This document shows positions 1 through 8,806 of a stretch of DNA of 64,000 nucleotides, one piece after another. The notes beneath the pieces were generated by a model. The model was not told the DNA's origin and did no database searches. It saw nothing but the letters and a program-made list of their open reading frames with translations. This stretch comes from Photobacterium angustum (GTDB lineage Bacteria > Pseudomonadota > Gammaproteobacteria > Enterobacterales > Vibrionaceae), in NCBI RefSeq assembly GCF_002954615.1, contig NZ_MSCJ01000003.1, positions 558,001-622,000 on the forward strand, read 5' to 3'. Every line of letters starts with the position of its first letter. The stretch's first letter is position 1. The position numbers and the translations under genes are program-made.

Positions 1-512
1 TAATCAGGGGTACAAACTGCAACCATCTTTTCTTTAAATAAGACATCATATTCATGGTGCTCTGGTGGTTCTAATCCATATCGAATTGCAATATCTATAT
101 TCTCTTTACCAAAATCGAGCGTTTCTAATGTATCAATAAAGTTAAGCGAGATCCCTTGCTGAGATAACTGTCGTATATTAAGAAGTGGTAAAAGCCATTT
201 ATTTAATAATGATGGTGGTATCGCGATGGTTAACTTTTGATTTTTAGAGATACCTAGATCGGTCGTCGCTTGTTCTAGCTCATTTAAAATAATAGTTGTG
301 CGACTAAAGTAGCGAAGACCTGCATTAGTCAGAGTAATACTGCGGTTATGTCGCTGAAATAGTTTTTGTTCGATAAAATCTTCAAGTGTGTTTATCTGAT
401 GACTTACAGCACTAGGTGTTACACATAATTCTTCTGCGGCTAGTTTAAAACTTTGTAGTCTTGCTGCGGCTTCAAAATAGATAATGGCTTTTATTGGTGG
501 GATGACCCGCAT
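1..512 (-). CDS. LysR family transcriptional regulator (GcvA-like), 3' part cut by window edge
   Basis: Reading the minus strand from an ATG at 510-512 gives 170 codons with no stop before base 1, so about the first 60 percent of a normal 290-residue LysR protein is present. The N-terminus (MRVIPPIKAIIYFEAAARL) leads into a classical winged helix-turn-helix containing the LysR signature LAAEELCVTPSAVSHQI at about residues 24-40, and the start of the ligand-binding domain (LTIAIPPSLLNKWLLPLL) follows. Proteins of this GcvA/DsdC-like branch usually control a divergent neighbour. Here that is the secreted PEBP-like gene starting at 683, with 170 bases of shared intergenic DNA. The effector is unknown. 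Confidence 0.9.
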   Translation of the reverse strand, partial: MRVIPPIKAIIYFEAAARLQSFKLAAEELCVTPSAVSHQINTLEDFIEQKLFQRHNRSITLTNAGLRYFSRTTIILNELEQATTDLGISKNQKLTIAIPPSLLNKWLLPLLNIRQLSQQGISLNFIDTLETLDFGKENIDIAIRYGLEPPEHHEYDVLFKEKMVAVCTPD

Positions 513-682
513 AGAGATACCTTCAGGTTATTTTTTCTCAATTCACAACGTATTTTTATGAGTTTGTGGCATTGAGTGTTTAGACGCATAATTCATAACG
601 AACAAAATGTGTTTGGCAGTATACCAATTTAAAATGCCTTTATGCTGCTAGAGTGTTATTTATTCTATAATGATGAGTACTA

Positions 683-1237
683 ATGATGAAACTCAAACAA
701 GTAGTCGCAGCCGTACTTCTAGCGGTTCCTGCATTTATGTCACAAGCGATGGTACTAACTAGCCACGATATTACCAATGATAAAACATTACAAAATCAGC
801 AATTGTTTAATCAATGGGGCTGTAATGGTAAGAATGTATCGCCACAATTAACATGGAAAGATGTTCCTGCTGGGACAAAAAGCTTCGCTGTTACTATGTA
901 TGATCCCGATGCGCCAACAGGAAGTGGCTGGTGGCATTGGAGTGTTATTAACATTCCTGCAGATGTGCATAGTTTAGCTGCGGGTGCGGGTGCTGTTGGT
1001 GGAAAAGCGTTGCCGAAAGGCGCAAGTATGGTAACCAATGATTTTGGCTTTAAAGGTTTTGGTGGTGCATGTCCTCCACCAAATGCGAAACCACATAATT
1101 ATGAAATTACAGTGTATGCATTAAATACAGCAAATATTAAATTACCTGAGAATGCATCACCAGCACTAGCAGGTTATAACATCCTCGCTCATGTTATTGG
1201 TAAAGCAGAGCTTATTGCACCAACAAATGCACGCTAA
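683..1237 (+). CDS. Secreted YbhB/YbcL-type phosphatidylethanolamine-binding protein-like (PEBP/RKIP)
   Basis: The 184-residue product has a cleavable signal peptide (MMKLKQVVAAVLLAVPAFMSQA) followed by a complete bacterial PEBP fold. The family marks are visible: CNGKNVSPQLTW, the anion-pocket segment YDPDAPTGSGWWHWSVINIP, and PHNYEITVYAL near the end. E. coli YbhB and YbcL are the nearest named relatives. Their biochemical role is not settled, and YbcL of uropathogens is periplasmic and modulates host responses. Either of the two adjacent ATG codons (683 or 686) could be the start. A divergent LysR gene upstream is a likely regulator by position. The gene ends in a shared bidirectional terminator with ald. 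Confidence 0.88.
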   Translation: MMKLKQVVAAVLLAVPAFMSQAMVLTSHDITNDKTLQNQQLFNQWGCNGKNVSPQLTWKDVPAGTKSFAVTMYDPDAPTGSGWWHWSVINIPADVHSLAAGAGAVGGKALPKGASMVTNDFGFKGFGGACPPPNAKPHNYEITVYALNTANIKLPENASPALAGYNILAHVIGKAELIAPTNAR

Positions 1238-1250
1238 TTGATATTAAATG

Positions 1251-1297
1251 AAAAGCCACTTCTTTAAACTAGTCATCGTTTTTGTAAGTGGCTTTTT
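1251..1297. terminator. Bidirectional intrinsic terminator between the PEBP gene and ald
   Basis: An 11-bp stem (AAAAGCCACTT at 1251-1261, AAGTGGCTTTT at 1286-1296) is flanked by A and T runs, and lies between two convergent genes. Confidence 0.85.
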
Positions 1298-1310
1298 ATT
1301 TTTTAGAGCT

Positions 1311-2429
1311 TTATTCATTCAGCTTTTTCTCTGCTTCTACATAAGGGAGATCAAGTGATAGTGCAACGTTCTTACAGGTGATATCGCCCTGATAGATATT
1401 GAGTCCATTACGTAGATGTTTATCATCGAGAAGTGCTTGTTTATAGCCCTTATTTGCTAATGCAACAATATAAGGCAGTGTTGCGTTATTTAAAGCAACG
1501 GTTGAAGTACGGGCAACGGCGCCTGGCATATTGGCAACACAATAATGTACAACATCATCAATAATATAAGTGGGATCATCATGTGTTGTTGGATGTGATG
1601 TTTCTACACAGCCACCTTGATCAATAGCAACATCAACAATAGCAGATCCAGACTTCATTTTTTCTATCATTGCTTTTGTGATTAGTTTAGGTGCCGCAGC
1701 GCCTGCAATAAGTACACCTCCAATAACAAGATCTGCTTTGATTACATGATCTTCTATTGCTGTATTAGTCGCATAGACCGTATTTATTTTACCATCAAAT
1801 TGTATGTCTAATTGGCGTAATACATTGATATCACGGTCGATAATAGTAACATTAGCTTTCAAGCCAATAGCCATTTGAGCAGCGTTACTGCCGACGACGC
1901 CTCCACCAATGATCACAACATTTGCCGCATTAACACCGGGAACGCCACCTAATAAAAGACCTTGACCACCACGTGATTTTTCTAATGAAAATGCTCCTGC
2001 TTGAATAGACATTCTTCCAGCAACTTCAGACATCGGAGCAAGTAGGGGAAGTTTATTGTGATGATCAGTGACTGTTTCATAAGCAATACAAATAGCTTTA
2101 GATTTGATTAAGTCTTTAGCTTGTGCGAGATCGGGGGCTAAATGAAGGTAAGTAAAAAGAACTTGTCCCTTACGTAATAGTTTACGCTCACTAATTTGGG
2201 GTTCTTTTACTTTAATGATCATTTCAGCAACAGAGAAAACATGCTCAGCAGTTGGCGAAATTAAGCCGCCAGCGTCAATATAATCTTGGTCGTTAAAGCC
2301 AACACCAGTACCTGCTAGGGTTTCAATATAGACATGATGCCCATAGGCTGTGAGCTCTTTTACTGCGGTAGGTGTCATACCAACACGATACTCGTGGGGC
2401 TTGATCTCTTTAGGTACACCAATAATCAT
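1311..2429 (-). CDS. ald: Alanine dehydrogenase
   Basis: This 372-residue protein matches the family length and begins MIIGVPKEIKPHEYRVGMTP. It should interconvert L-alanine and pyruvate plus ammonia with NAD in the cytosol. Catalytic positions known from Phormidium and Mycobacterium enzymes are present: Arg15, Lys75 in VKEPQ, and His96 in FTYLHLAPD. A Rossmann glycine motif GGGVVG lies at 175-180. The start is supported by a very strong ribosome-binding site, AAAGGAGGTAAG, just upstream on the minus strand. The gene is monocistronic, and about 390 bases separate it from the hns gene behind it. No truncation or odd residue was noticed. Confidence 0.96.
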   Translation of the reverse strand: MIIGVPKEIKPHEYRVGMTPTAVKELTAYGHHVYIETLAGTGVGFNDQDYIDAGGLISPTAEHVFSVAEMIIKVKEPQISERKLLRKGQVLFTYLHLAPDLAQAKDLIKSKAICIAYETVTDHHNKLPLLAPMSEVAGRMSIQAGAFSLEKSRGGQGLLLGGVPGVNAANVVIIGGGVVGSNAAQMAIGLKANVTIIDRDINVLRQLDIQFDGKINTVYATNTAIEDHVIKADLVIGGVLIAGAAAPKLITKAMIEKMKSGSAIVDVAIDQGGCVETSHPTTHDDPTYIIDDVVHYCVANMPGAVARTSTVALNNATLPYIVALANKGYKQALLDDKHLRNGLNIYQGDITCKNVALSLDLPYVEAEKKLNE

Positions 2430-2777
2430 AGTCTTACCTCCTTTTATGATTAGAAAAGCAGCGACGATTATCTTTTTGGAGTAATAAATAGATTAAGTAA
2501 AATGTATAGACCCAAGCAACTTGGAAATAACCTGCGATTACATAGGGTTGATGTCTTTGAATGTAAAGCCGTGACAAGAGCTTTCAACTTAAGGTCACTT
2601 AGGTATAACAGTGTCTATATACAATTATAACGTAACATTTTGAGTTCATTTGTCTTTTTATATTATTATCAATATCTATTACGGTTATTACATTGGTGCT
2701 AGAGATCAATAATTAAAACAGGCAATGTAGAAAGATAAGTAGAAGGGAGGTGTTAAAGGTGAATATAAGGAAGAAGT
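2430..2777. other. ald upstream region, no gene
   Basis: AT-rich DNA containing the ald ribosome-binding site at its left edge and presumably the ald promoter. I found no credible ORF, RNA gene or clear operator. Confidence 0.5.
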
Positions 2778-2805
2778 AAAAGTCGCTATCTATTAGCGAC
2801 TTTTT
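2778..2805. terminator. Intrinsic terminator downstream of hns
   Basis: A perfect 11-bp stem, AAAAGTCGCTA (2778-2788) and TAGCGACTTTT (2794-2804), with a 5-base loop. It lies 18 bases past the hns stop on the minus strand. The T run is better on the plus strand, so it may work in both directions. Confidence 0.8.
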
Positions 2806-2822
2806 CACTTAATGTCACGAAA

Positions 2823-3215
2823 TTAAATTTCGAACTCAGAAAGTTGTGCGCCATTATCTAGCAGTTGTTGCAGTGCTTTTGGAGTGCGGCCTTGGCCTGT
2901 CCATGTTTTTTCTTCGCCGTTTTCATCAGCAAACTTATATTTAGCTGGACGAGCAGCACGTTTTTTCTTTGCTTTTGGTGCATCACCTAAAAGTGCAACA
3001 AGCTCTTCTGCAGTAATACCTTCAGCTTCAAGCATGTCACGGTATTTTTGAAGCTTAGCTTCTTGCTCTTTGTTTATAGCATTTGCTGCTTCTTCTTCCT
3101 CACGTCGCTCTTCAACAACTTGAGTGAATTTCTGTAGGCCTTCTTGAAGGTCTACAACTGACATTTCACGTGCTTGTGCACGTAGTGAACGAAGGTTTAA
3201 AAGAATATCAATCAT
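2823..3215 (-). CDS. hns: H-NS family nucleoid-associated silencer
   Basis: The 130-residue product shows the two-part H-NS layout. A helical oligomerisation domain (residues 1-75, rich in Glu and Lys, containing LRSLRAQARE and VVEERREEEE) is joined by a basic linker (PKAKKKRAARPAKY) to the C-terminal AT-hook-like DNA-binding domain. The core motif TWTGQGRTP is at about 104-112. Proteins of this type (VicH in Vibrio cholerae) bind curved AT-rich DNA and silence acquired or stress genes. The gene stands alone, flanked by a terminator and by nearly 1 kb of very AT-rich DNA that could itself be an H-NS target (autoregulation is common in the family). Confidence 0.94.
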   Translation of the reverse strand: MIDILLNLRSLRAQAREMSVVDLQEGLQKFTQVVEERREEEEAANAINKEQEAKLQKYRDMLEAEGITAEELVALLGDAPKAKKKRAARPAKYKFADENGEEKTWTGQGRTPKALQQLLDNGAQLSEFEI

Positions 3216-4176
3216 GTAATTTGATTCTGAAATAAAAAGAAGTGTTAGATCCTATTGTACTTAAGTTTTTAAATAAGGCACGAAAAATAAAGCGTTATAT
3301 TTGAAACTAAATCTCATTTTTTAAAATTAATGAAAATAGAAATACACTAATTGTAAATATAGAAAAGAAACGCTTTAAATATTGAATGCTATTTTATCTT
3401 GAATACAAAAATCACGAAATGTAAGCATAAAAGAACGTTTGTTTTGTAAACAAAGAGCAGGAACTTCAATACGGGCATTTATTTACTGTTATTCTCATTA
3501 CGTTATTAGTTTTATTTCATTCGTTGTTGCTTAGATAAAAGGTAGAAATTGCCACTACAAATCATGTTAAAAATGATAAATAAATGTTAATGAAAATCAC
3601 TATCATCCATTGTGAGGTTTGAGCCTTGTTCTTTTACACACTCATTGAAAATGATTTTTTACCTCTAGTATGGAAAAACCTTAATAAATTAATGTTTAAA
3701 TTAAAATCGACGATTACATAGTCGGTTTATTGTAATCTTAAAACATTTTTTAATTATCGATTGTCGTTATGTTGACATATTTAAAGTCGATTTTTTGGCG
3801 TGGGAATAATATATTCTTATTTTTAATGTTTTTTATTTTAATAATGGTGATGTGGGAGGTTTATTTTTGAAATATATGTCAATTCAACATTTTTAAATGT
3901 AACAAAAAGTATTCTTTCAACGTGTTTGCGATGAGGTTAGTTGTTTTAAAACAATTAGTTGAGTTGTTCTTGTTTGTGATTTTATCGTATTGATTAATTT
4001 TGTTTATTATACGTTTCTTATTCTATGATTTATAAAATGCAGCAGCGGATGGAATGAGTTCTTTCGCTTTCACTGTATAAAAACAACCATAAAAATGGAT
4101 TAACACAGTGGTCAAAGAATAGTGATATAGATTTTAAACAAAACTTAGATCACGACACATTTATTGAGAGAAAATA
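3216..4176. other. 961-base AT-rich intergenic region between divergent hns and the chitin enzyme
   Basis: No ORF of useful length, no tRNA and no strong hairpin were seen. Runs of T and A are dense (for example around 3700-3850). The region must hold the promoters of hns (leftward) and of the AA10 gene (rightward). I could not place either with confidence, and no convincing CRP site was found. Confidence 0.5.
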
Positions 4177-5550
4177 ATGTCATCTAAATTAAAACAACTA
4201 TCTTTATCTGTAGCATTTGCTCTAGCTAATGTTGCTGCAATTGGTACTGCAAATGCTCACGGTTGGGCAGAGTTCCCACCTGCTCGAACTGTTATTTGTG
4301 ATGCTGACGGTAACTATTGGGGCGGTCAAGCACCAAATCTAGCGTGTCGTACGTTATTTGCTGAAAATGGTGGTTGGCCATTTACACAGAAAAATGAAAA
4401 TGCTGCAAACACTACAGATTATAAGAATATTGAAGCTGTAAAAGTTTCTGTTCCGAATGGTTTGTTATGTGCCGGTGGTGATACTAAAAAAGATGGTTTA
4501 GATATCCCTTCTCAGCACTGGCAAAAAACAGAACTTATCCTTGATGAAAATGGTGAGTTCGATTTTGTGTGGACAGCAACGGCGGCGCATAACCCATCTT
4601 ATTGGGAATTTTACTTAACTAAACCCGGTCACGATTTTTCAAAACCTTTAAACTGGGATGATTTAGAGCTTGTTGATACGGTTGGTAATGTGATGCCAAA
4701 TGCCGGCTCACCATATAAAACGTATAACTTTAAAGTGAAGCTTCCAACTGATCGTTCAGGTGATGCGGTACTTTACTCTCGTTGGCAGCGTATTGATCCT
4801 GTGGGTGAAGGTTTCTACAACTGTAGCGATGTTGTTATTAAGCAATCTGACAATGAAGGTGAAGTAACGCCTCCACCAGTTGTTGGCGGTGACATGAATG
4901 CAATTCCTGGCTACTTTGTTCCTGTCGGTTACCAAACTCCAGCTGTTGGTGAAACAGTGCGTTTCCGTCTAATGGCACCAGTAACGGGCGCTGAAGTGCT
5001 TGATCACCGTTTAGTGATCACTGCAGCTAACCAAGCAACATGGATTGAAACACTAGCAACTGAAATTAATGCTTTAAATTCAGAGAAACTATTTGTTGGA
5101 GTATGGAATCAAACTTCAGGTCAATACGAGTTTGATGCTTCAAATGTACACGCCAATAAAGTTTGGGTATCAGAGAAAGATTACGCATTCGCAGTAAGTA
5201 TCTTTGCTGAGCTTGAACCATTACCACCAGTTCCACCTGTTGATCCTGAATTACCAGAGGGGAGTTGGAATAAGTCTGCAACTTACTTAGCTGGTGATGA
5301 AGTAACACATGCAGGTAAAACATGGAAAGCTGGTTGGTGGACAACAGGTGATGAACCAGGTAAATCAGAAGTCTGGAAAGTTGTACTAGGTGAGGGTGAA
5401 ACACCTGAAGTTGGTGCTTGGTCAGCAACTCAAGTTTATAACGAGAACGATGTTGCAACCCACAACGGTTCAAGTTGGAAAGCCGGTTGGTACACTAAAG
5501 GCGAAGAGCCTGGAACAACGGGTGAATGGGGTGTTTGGCGTAAGCTGTAA
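4177..5550 (+). CDS. Secreted chitin-active lytic polysaccharide monooxygenase (AA10) with two C-terminal chitin-binding modules
   Basis: The 457-residue secreted protein has a signal peptide ending TANA, so mature cleavage exposes His28 (HGWAEFPPAR), the obligatory N-terminal copper ligand of AA10 enzymes. The second copper histidine is His138 in ATAAHNPSYWEFYLT. A GbpA-like middle module spans roughly 243-345 (starting IPGYFVPVGYQTPAVGETVRF). Pro-rich linkers separate it from two CBM5/12 repeats at about 363-402 and 414-457, each containing a WKAGWWT/WKAGWYT core. The enzyme should oxidatively cleave crystalline chitin outside the cell. It is related to Vibrio GbpA and other vibrio chitin-binding proteins, but its layout differs from GbpA by carrying two terminal CBMs. 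It is monocistronic. Confidence 0.93.
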   Translation: MSSKLKQLSLSVAFALANVAAIGTANAHGWAEFPPARTVICDADGNYWGGQAPNLACRTLFAENGGWPFTQKNENAANTTDYKNIEAVKVSVPNGLLCAGGDTKKDGLDIPSQHWQKTELILDENGEFDFVWTATAAHNPSYWEFYLTKPGHDFSKPLNWDDLELVDTVGNVMPNAGSPYKTYNFKVKLPTDRSGDAVLYSRWQRIDPVGEGFYNCSDVVIKQSDNEGEVTPPPVVGGDMNAIPGYFVPVGYQTPAVGETVRFRLMAPVTGAEVLDHRLVITAANQATWIETLATEINALNSEKLFVGVWNQTSGQYEFDASNVHANKVWVSEKDYAFAVSIFAELEPLPPVPPVDPELPEGSWNKSATYLAGDEVTHAGKTWKAGWWTTGDEPGKSEVWKVVLGEGETPEVGAWSATQVYNENDVATHNGSSWKAGWYTKGEEPGTTGEWGVWRKL

Positions 5551-5564
5551 CCTCAACTAAAAAG

Positions 5565-5591
5565 AAGCCTATATCTACATGATATAGGCTT
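5565..5591 (+). terminator. Intrinsic terminator after the AA10 gene
   Basis: An 11-bp perfect stem AAGCCTATATC / GATATAGGCTT with loop TACAT, followed by TTGCTTTATT. It lies 15 bases after the stop codon. Confidence 0.8.
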
Positions 5592-5623
5592 TGCTTTATT
5601 GTGATGTGATAAGTTAGAAATAT

Positions 5624-5908
5624 ATGAGTTCGTCAGATATTTTGTCGGCAAGAATAGAAAAAAGTTTTGATCGTGCCTTATCAAAAAAAGGCTATCTATC
5701 ATTATGCTCTATTATTGAAAGCCAATATAAAAGTAAGCAAAACTACCCAATGTTATTGCGCAAAAACACAGATAAAATAGTGCAGTATTCCGTCTTTAAA
5801 GATCAAAGCACAAAAGGGTTTGATCTTGCTCGATATAAAGTTAAGCAATCCAAAAAAGAAAGTGAAAGTAAATACTTATCAATGACCTCATTATTTGATT
5901 TAGCTTAA
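5624..5908 (+). CDS. Small hypothetical protein, 94 residues
   Basis: I do not recognise this protein. It is basic, without a signal peptide or membrane segment. It starts MSSSDILSARIEKSFDRALS, and the second half contains a Lys/Ser-rich stretch (KVKQSKKESESKYLS). It probably forms helices, and a single Cys is present in the LSLCSII segment. It is bracketed by two strong terminators (5565-5591 and 5921-5953), which suggests its own transcript and supports it being a gene. No clear Shine-Dalgarno sequence precedes ATG 5624, so the start is uncertain. Confidence 0.55.
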   Translation: MSSSDILSARIEKSFDRALSKKGYLSLCSIIESQYKSKQNYPMLLRKNTDKIVQYSVFKDQSTKGFDLARYKVKQSKKESESKYLSMTSLFDLA

Positions 5909-5920
5909 TCATCATTTATG

Positions 5921-5953
5921 AAGCGAAGCCCGAAAAGGCTTCGCTTTTTTTTG
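5921..5953 (+). terminator. Intrinsic terminator after the 94-residue ORF
   Basis: A 10-bp GC-rich stem AAGCGAAGCC / GGCTTCGCTT, loop CGAAAA, then a run of eight or more T. Confidence 0.92.
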
Positions 5954-6256
5954 AGGTATTTATGATCTGACTAGTTATAGATTATTGATAGCCACTTATA
6001 AGAGTACGTTTTTTGGAAGAAAAAGGAGATGTGAGGAGGGAGGTTATATTCCTCAATTGTATCAAAATGTTAATTCAGTAACGTGTTATTGCCTGTTTTT
6101 TAATATATATGCAGGTTAGTGCTCAGAAAGTGAATAAAAACAGAATTGATAAAAAAAACTTATAGCCTCAATTAAGTTTTCTGTTTGTGTTGTTGTTGTT
6201 AAAAGATGAACATTAGTTTTACTTTTACGGACTATGTGTAGCAGTAAGGAAACATA
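5954..6256. other. Upstream region of the BCCT transporter gene
   Basis: About 300 bases without an ORF. It holds the ribosome-binding site AAGGA (6246-6250) for the GTG-started transporter and presumably its promoter. No operator could be identified. Confidence 0.45.
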
Positions 6257-8176
6257 GTGAACACAATACAAAAAAACTTTAAGTTGATCGATAAGCCAAC
6301 ATTCTTTGGCGCACTAGCAATGTTGATCTCGGTGGTTGTTCCACTGATCCTTTTTCCTAAAGAAGGGGCAATCTGGATTGCGACAGCAAAAACATTCATG
6401 ACAGATAAACTAGGTTTCTTATACCTAGCGTTAGGTTTGGCTGCTGTATTCTTTATGGTTTACATTATCTTCTCTGATATAGGCCAAATTAAATTGGGTG
6501 ATGCAGACGAAGAGCCTGAATTTAAAACTGCATCATGGGCTGCAATGCTATTTTGTGGTGGTATTGGTGCAAGTATCCTTTATTGGGGTGCTATTGAGTG
6601 GGCTTACTACTATCAAAGTCCGCCTTTCCAATTAACACCAGGAAGTGAAGAAGCGGTTCGCTGGGCTGCTACTTATGGTGTATTCCACTGGGGACCTGTT
6701 GCGTGGGCTATTTACCTTGTACCGGCTGTGCCAATTGCTTATTTCTTCTATGTTCGTAAGCAGCCTGTATTAAAAGTTTCTGCAGCACTAATGCCTGTTA
6801 TTGGTGAAGCGCGTAGCTACGGTTGGACTGGTAAAGTTATCGATGTTCTTTTCATTTTTGGTCTATTAGGTGGTGGTGCAACGACATTAGGTTTAGCCGC
6901 TCCGCTTATTACTGAAGGTGCTAACTATTTATTCGGCACGCCAAAAAATACAGAAACACAAATTTTCGTACTACTAATCTGTACTGTAATTTTTGGTTAC
7001 TCTGCTTATGCGGGTATGGAAAAAGGGATTAAGATCCTAAGTAATATTAACTTCTGGGGTGCGTTAGGTTTACTTGCGTTTATCCTTGCTGTTGGCCCTA
7101 CCATTTTCATGCTTGAAACGGGCTTAGATTCTCTAGGTCGTATGCTGTCTAACTTCTTTGTTATGGCAACATGGGCAGAACCTTTTGGTGGTTACGGTTC
7201 GTTTGAAGATACTCACTTCCCACAAGATTGGACAATCTTCTACTGGGCATGGTGGTTAGTATTTGCACCAAGTATGGGTCTGTTTATTGCGCGTATCTCT
7301 CGTGGTCGTACAATTAAACAAATGGTTGCAGGCTCTATCTTCTTCGGTTCAATGGGCTGTTTCCTATTCTTCATGGTACTAGGTAACTTTGGTTTATCGC
7401 TACAGTTATCAGGCCAGTTAGATGTGGTTTCAATCTTGAATGCAGAGGGCGCGACTAAAGCAATCTTCTCTATTCTTGAGCAGCTACCATTTAGTACGCT
7501 TGTTATTACCGTGTTTACATTGCTGTGTTTGATCTTTACAGCAACAACGTTTGACTCAATCTCGTACATTCTGGCATCTGTAGTACAAAATGATGTAACT
7601 GAAGAACCAATGCGTTGGAACCGTCTATTCTGGGCTTTTGCAATGTCGTTCATGCCATCGGTACTGATGTTCATGGGTGGTCTAGCAACGCTTCAGACTG
7701 CGGCGATTGTAGGTGGTTTACCATTACTGTTCATTACTGTAATGCTAATGATTTCAGCAGTTAAAGCTGCAACATTAGACTTGAGTCACCAAGAAGGCTA
7801 CGAAGATCCTGTTATTAACATCGAAGATTTACCGGATGTTGATCCATGGTCAAAAGAAGGTATGGCGCTAGCGAAGTTTGAGCAATTAAAAGATGTTGCG
7901 ATTGAAGCGGCAGATGCTGAGCGTGATGCACTGAATGCAATCTGGAAAATTAAGAAAACTATTCGAGCTGAAGCATTAGCCCGTGGTGATAGTGGCGCGG
8001 ATATGGGTGAAGTTCCTGCTGAATTAGCAGAAGAGTTACACCGCCTAACCACAGAAGCAATGGCAGCGAAAGAAACCAAGCTTGAAGCATCAGCACAAGC
8101 ACAAGAAGCACGTGTTGCTTTCAATGACTTGATGAAAGAAAAAGAACAAGCCGCAATAACTGAAGCAACAGCTTAA
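6257..8176 (+). CDS. BCCT family betaine/carnitine/choline transporter with long cytosolic C-terminal tail
   Basis: A GTG start is set by AAGGA at 6246-6250. The 639-residue protein has about 12 membrane segments (roughly 15-505). Family signatures include ILYWGAIEWAYYY at 107-119, FHWGPVAWA around 143-151 and the substrate-site segment WTIFYWAWW at 325-333. It resembles the CaiT/BetP group, which imports or exchanges quaternary ammonium osmolytes. Residues 510-639 form a charged, Ala/Glu-rich helical tail much longer than CaiT has. In BetP the C-terminal helix is the osmosensor, so a regulatory role is plausible but inferred. The substrate cannot be read from sequence. The gene carries its own terminator downstream. 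Confidence 0.9.
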   Translation: MNTIQKNFKLIDKPTFFGALAMLISVVVPLILFPKEGAIWIATAKTFMTDKLGFLYLALGLAAVFFMVYIIFSDIGQIKLGDADEEPEFKTASWAAMLFCGGIGASILYWGAIEWAYYYQSPPFQLTPGSEEAVRWAATYGVFHWGPVAWAIYLVPAVPIAYFFYVRKQPVLKVSAALMPVIGEARSYGWTGKVIDVLFIFGLLGGGATTLGLAAPLITEGANYLFGTPKNTETQIFVLLICTVIFGYSAYAGMEKGIKILSNINFWGALGLLAFILAVGPTIFMLETGLDSLGRMLSNFFVMATWAEPFGGYGSFEDTHFPQDWTIFYWAWWLVFAPSMGLFIARISRGRTIKQMVAGSIFFGSMGCFLFFMVLGNFGLSLQLSGQLDVVSILNAEGATKAIFSILEQLPFSTLVITVFTLLCLIFTATTFDSISYILASVVQNDVTEEPMRWNRLFWAFAMSFMPSVLMFMGGLATLQTAAIVGGLPLLFITVMLMISAVKAATLDLSHQEGYEDPVINIEDLPDVDPWSKEGMALAKFEQLKDVAIEAADAERDALNAIWKIKKTIRAEALARGDSGADMGEVPAELAEELHRLTTEAMAAKETKLEASAQAQEARVAFNDLMKEKEQAAITEATA

Positions 8177-8206
8177 TAGCTAACGTTAAAAAGTTAATGC
8201 ATTAAT

Positions 8207-8234
8207 AAAGCGATCCCTCGGGGTCGCTTTTTTT
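8207..8234 (+). terminator. Intrinsic terminator after the BCCT gene
   Basis: Stem AAAGCGATCCC / GGGGTCGCTTT (one G-T pair) followed by a T run. Confidence 0.85.
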
Positions 8235-8364
8235 ATATTACTGGTATTGAGATAACAAAATAAAAATAACAAAGAGTTAACAAGTATCTTTGTAAACATT
8301 GATACGTTAAAGTTTTCAACTTATCGATATGCACCATCAATATGGCACAAGAAGGAGAATAATA

Positions 8365-8718
8365 ATGACAAGCCGAGTATATGTACTTGCTCAATTTAAA
8401 CCAAAAGCAGGGAAAGAAGCTGAATTATTTAATGTGTTAAAATCATTAGAACCGGATTCATACCGTGAAGAAGGTTGTATTCAATATATGTTGACGCGTC
8501 AGATTGATCACCCAAGTGCAACTCGAAATGATTATCCGATTGTTTTTAATGAAATCTGGCAAGATGCTGAATCTTGGGCCGCTCATGGTCGACGTAAACA
8601 AATTCAACATTTCTTTAATAGCCAAGTTAAAGATCCAGCTGGATTAGTCGAAGATGCCATTGTCACCGCTTACAGTGATGAAGGTTATGATTATGATGCG
8701 CCGTGTTTTGATGTGTAG
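8365..8718 (+). CDS. ABM-domain (antibiotic biosynthesis monooxygenase-like) protein
   Basis: An upstream in-frame ATG at 8329 exists, but the start at 8365 is preferred because GAAGGAG (8351-8357) sits just before it. The 117-residue product (MTSRVYVLAQFKPKAGKEAE) has the dimeric ferredoxin-like ABM fold pattern. It opens with a beta strand, then LKSLEPDSYREEGCIQYML, and a FNEIWQDAESWAAHG strand-helix containing the typical E-W pair, followed by the terminal helix. Relatives include YgiN quinol monooxygenase and LsrG, but the substrate here is unknown. It is cytosolic, and is flanked by terminators, so probably a single-gene transcript. Confidence 0.85.
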   Translation: MTSRVYVLAQFKPKAGKEAELFNVLKSLEPDSYREEGCIQYMLTRQIDHPSATRNDYPIVFNEIWQDAESWAAHGRRKQIQHFFNSQVKDPAGLVEDAIVTAYSDEGYDYDAPCFDV

Positions 8719-8752
8719 CTGTTTATAATATTATTTTCAAAATGTGACACTG

Positions 8753-8789
8753 TGCCTTAGTTATATCGGAAAATAACTAGGGCATTTTT
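8753..8789 (+). terminator. Intrinsic terminator after the ABM-domain gene
   Basis: A 12-bp stem TGCCTTAGTTAT / ATAACTAGGGCA (one G-T pair), 8-base loop, then TTTTT. It ends 18 bases before the next start codon. Confidence 0.82.
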
Positions 8790-8806
8790 AATTTACGGAT
8801 GTAGTA

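Noticed and set aside
3216..4176. Search for a CRP site or small RNA in the large AT-rich spacer
   Set aside because: Only weak TGTGA half-sites were seen, without a matching partner, and no terminator-ended transcript is apparent.
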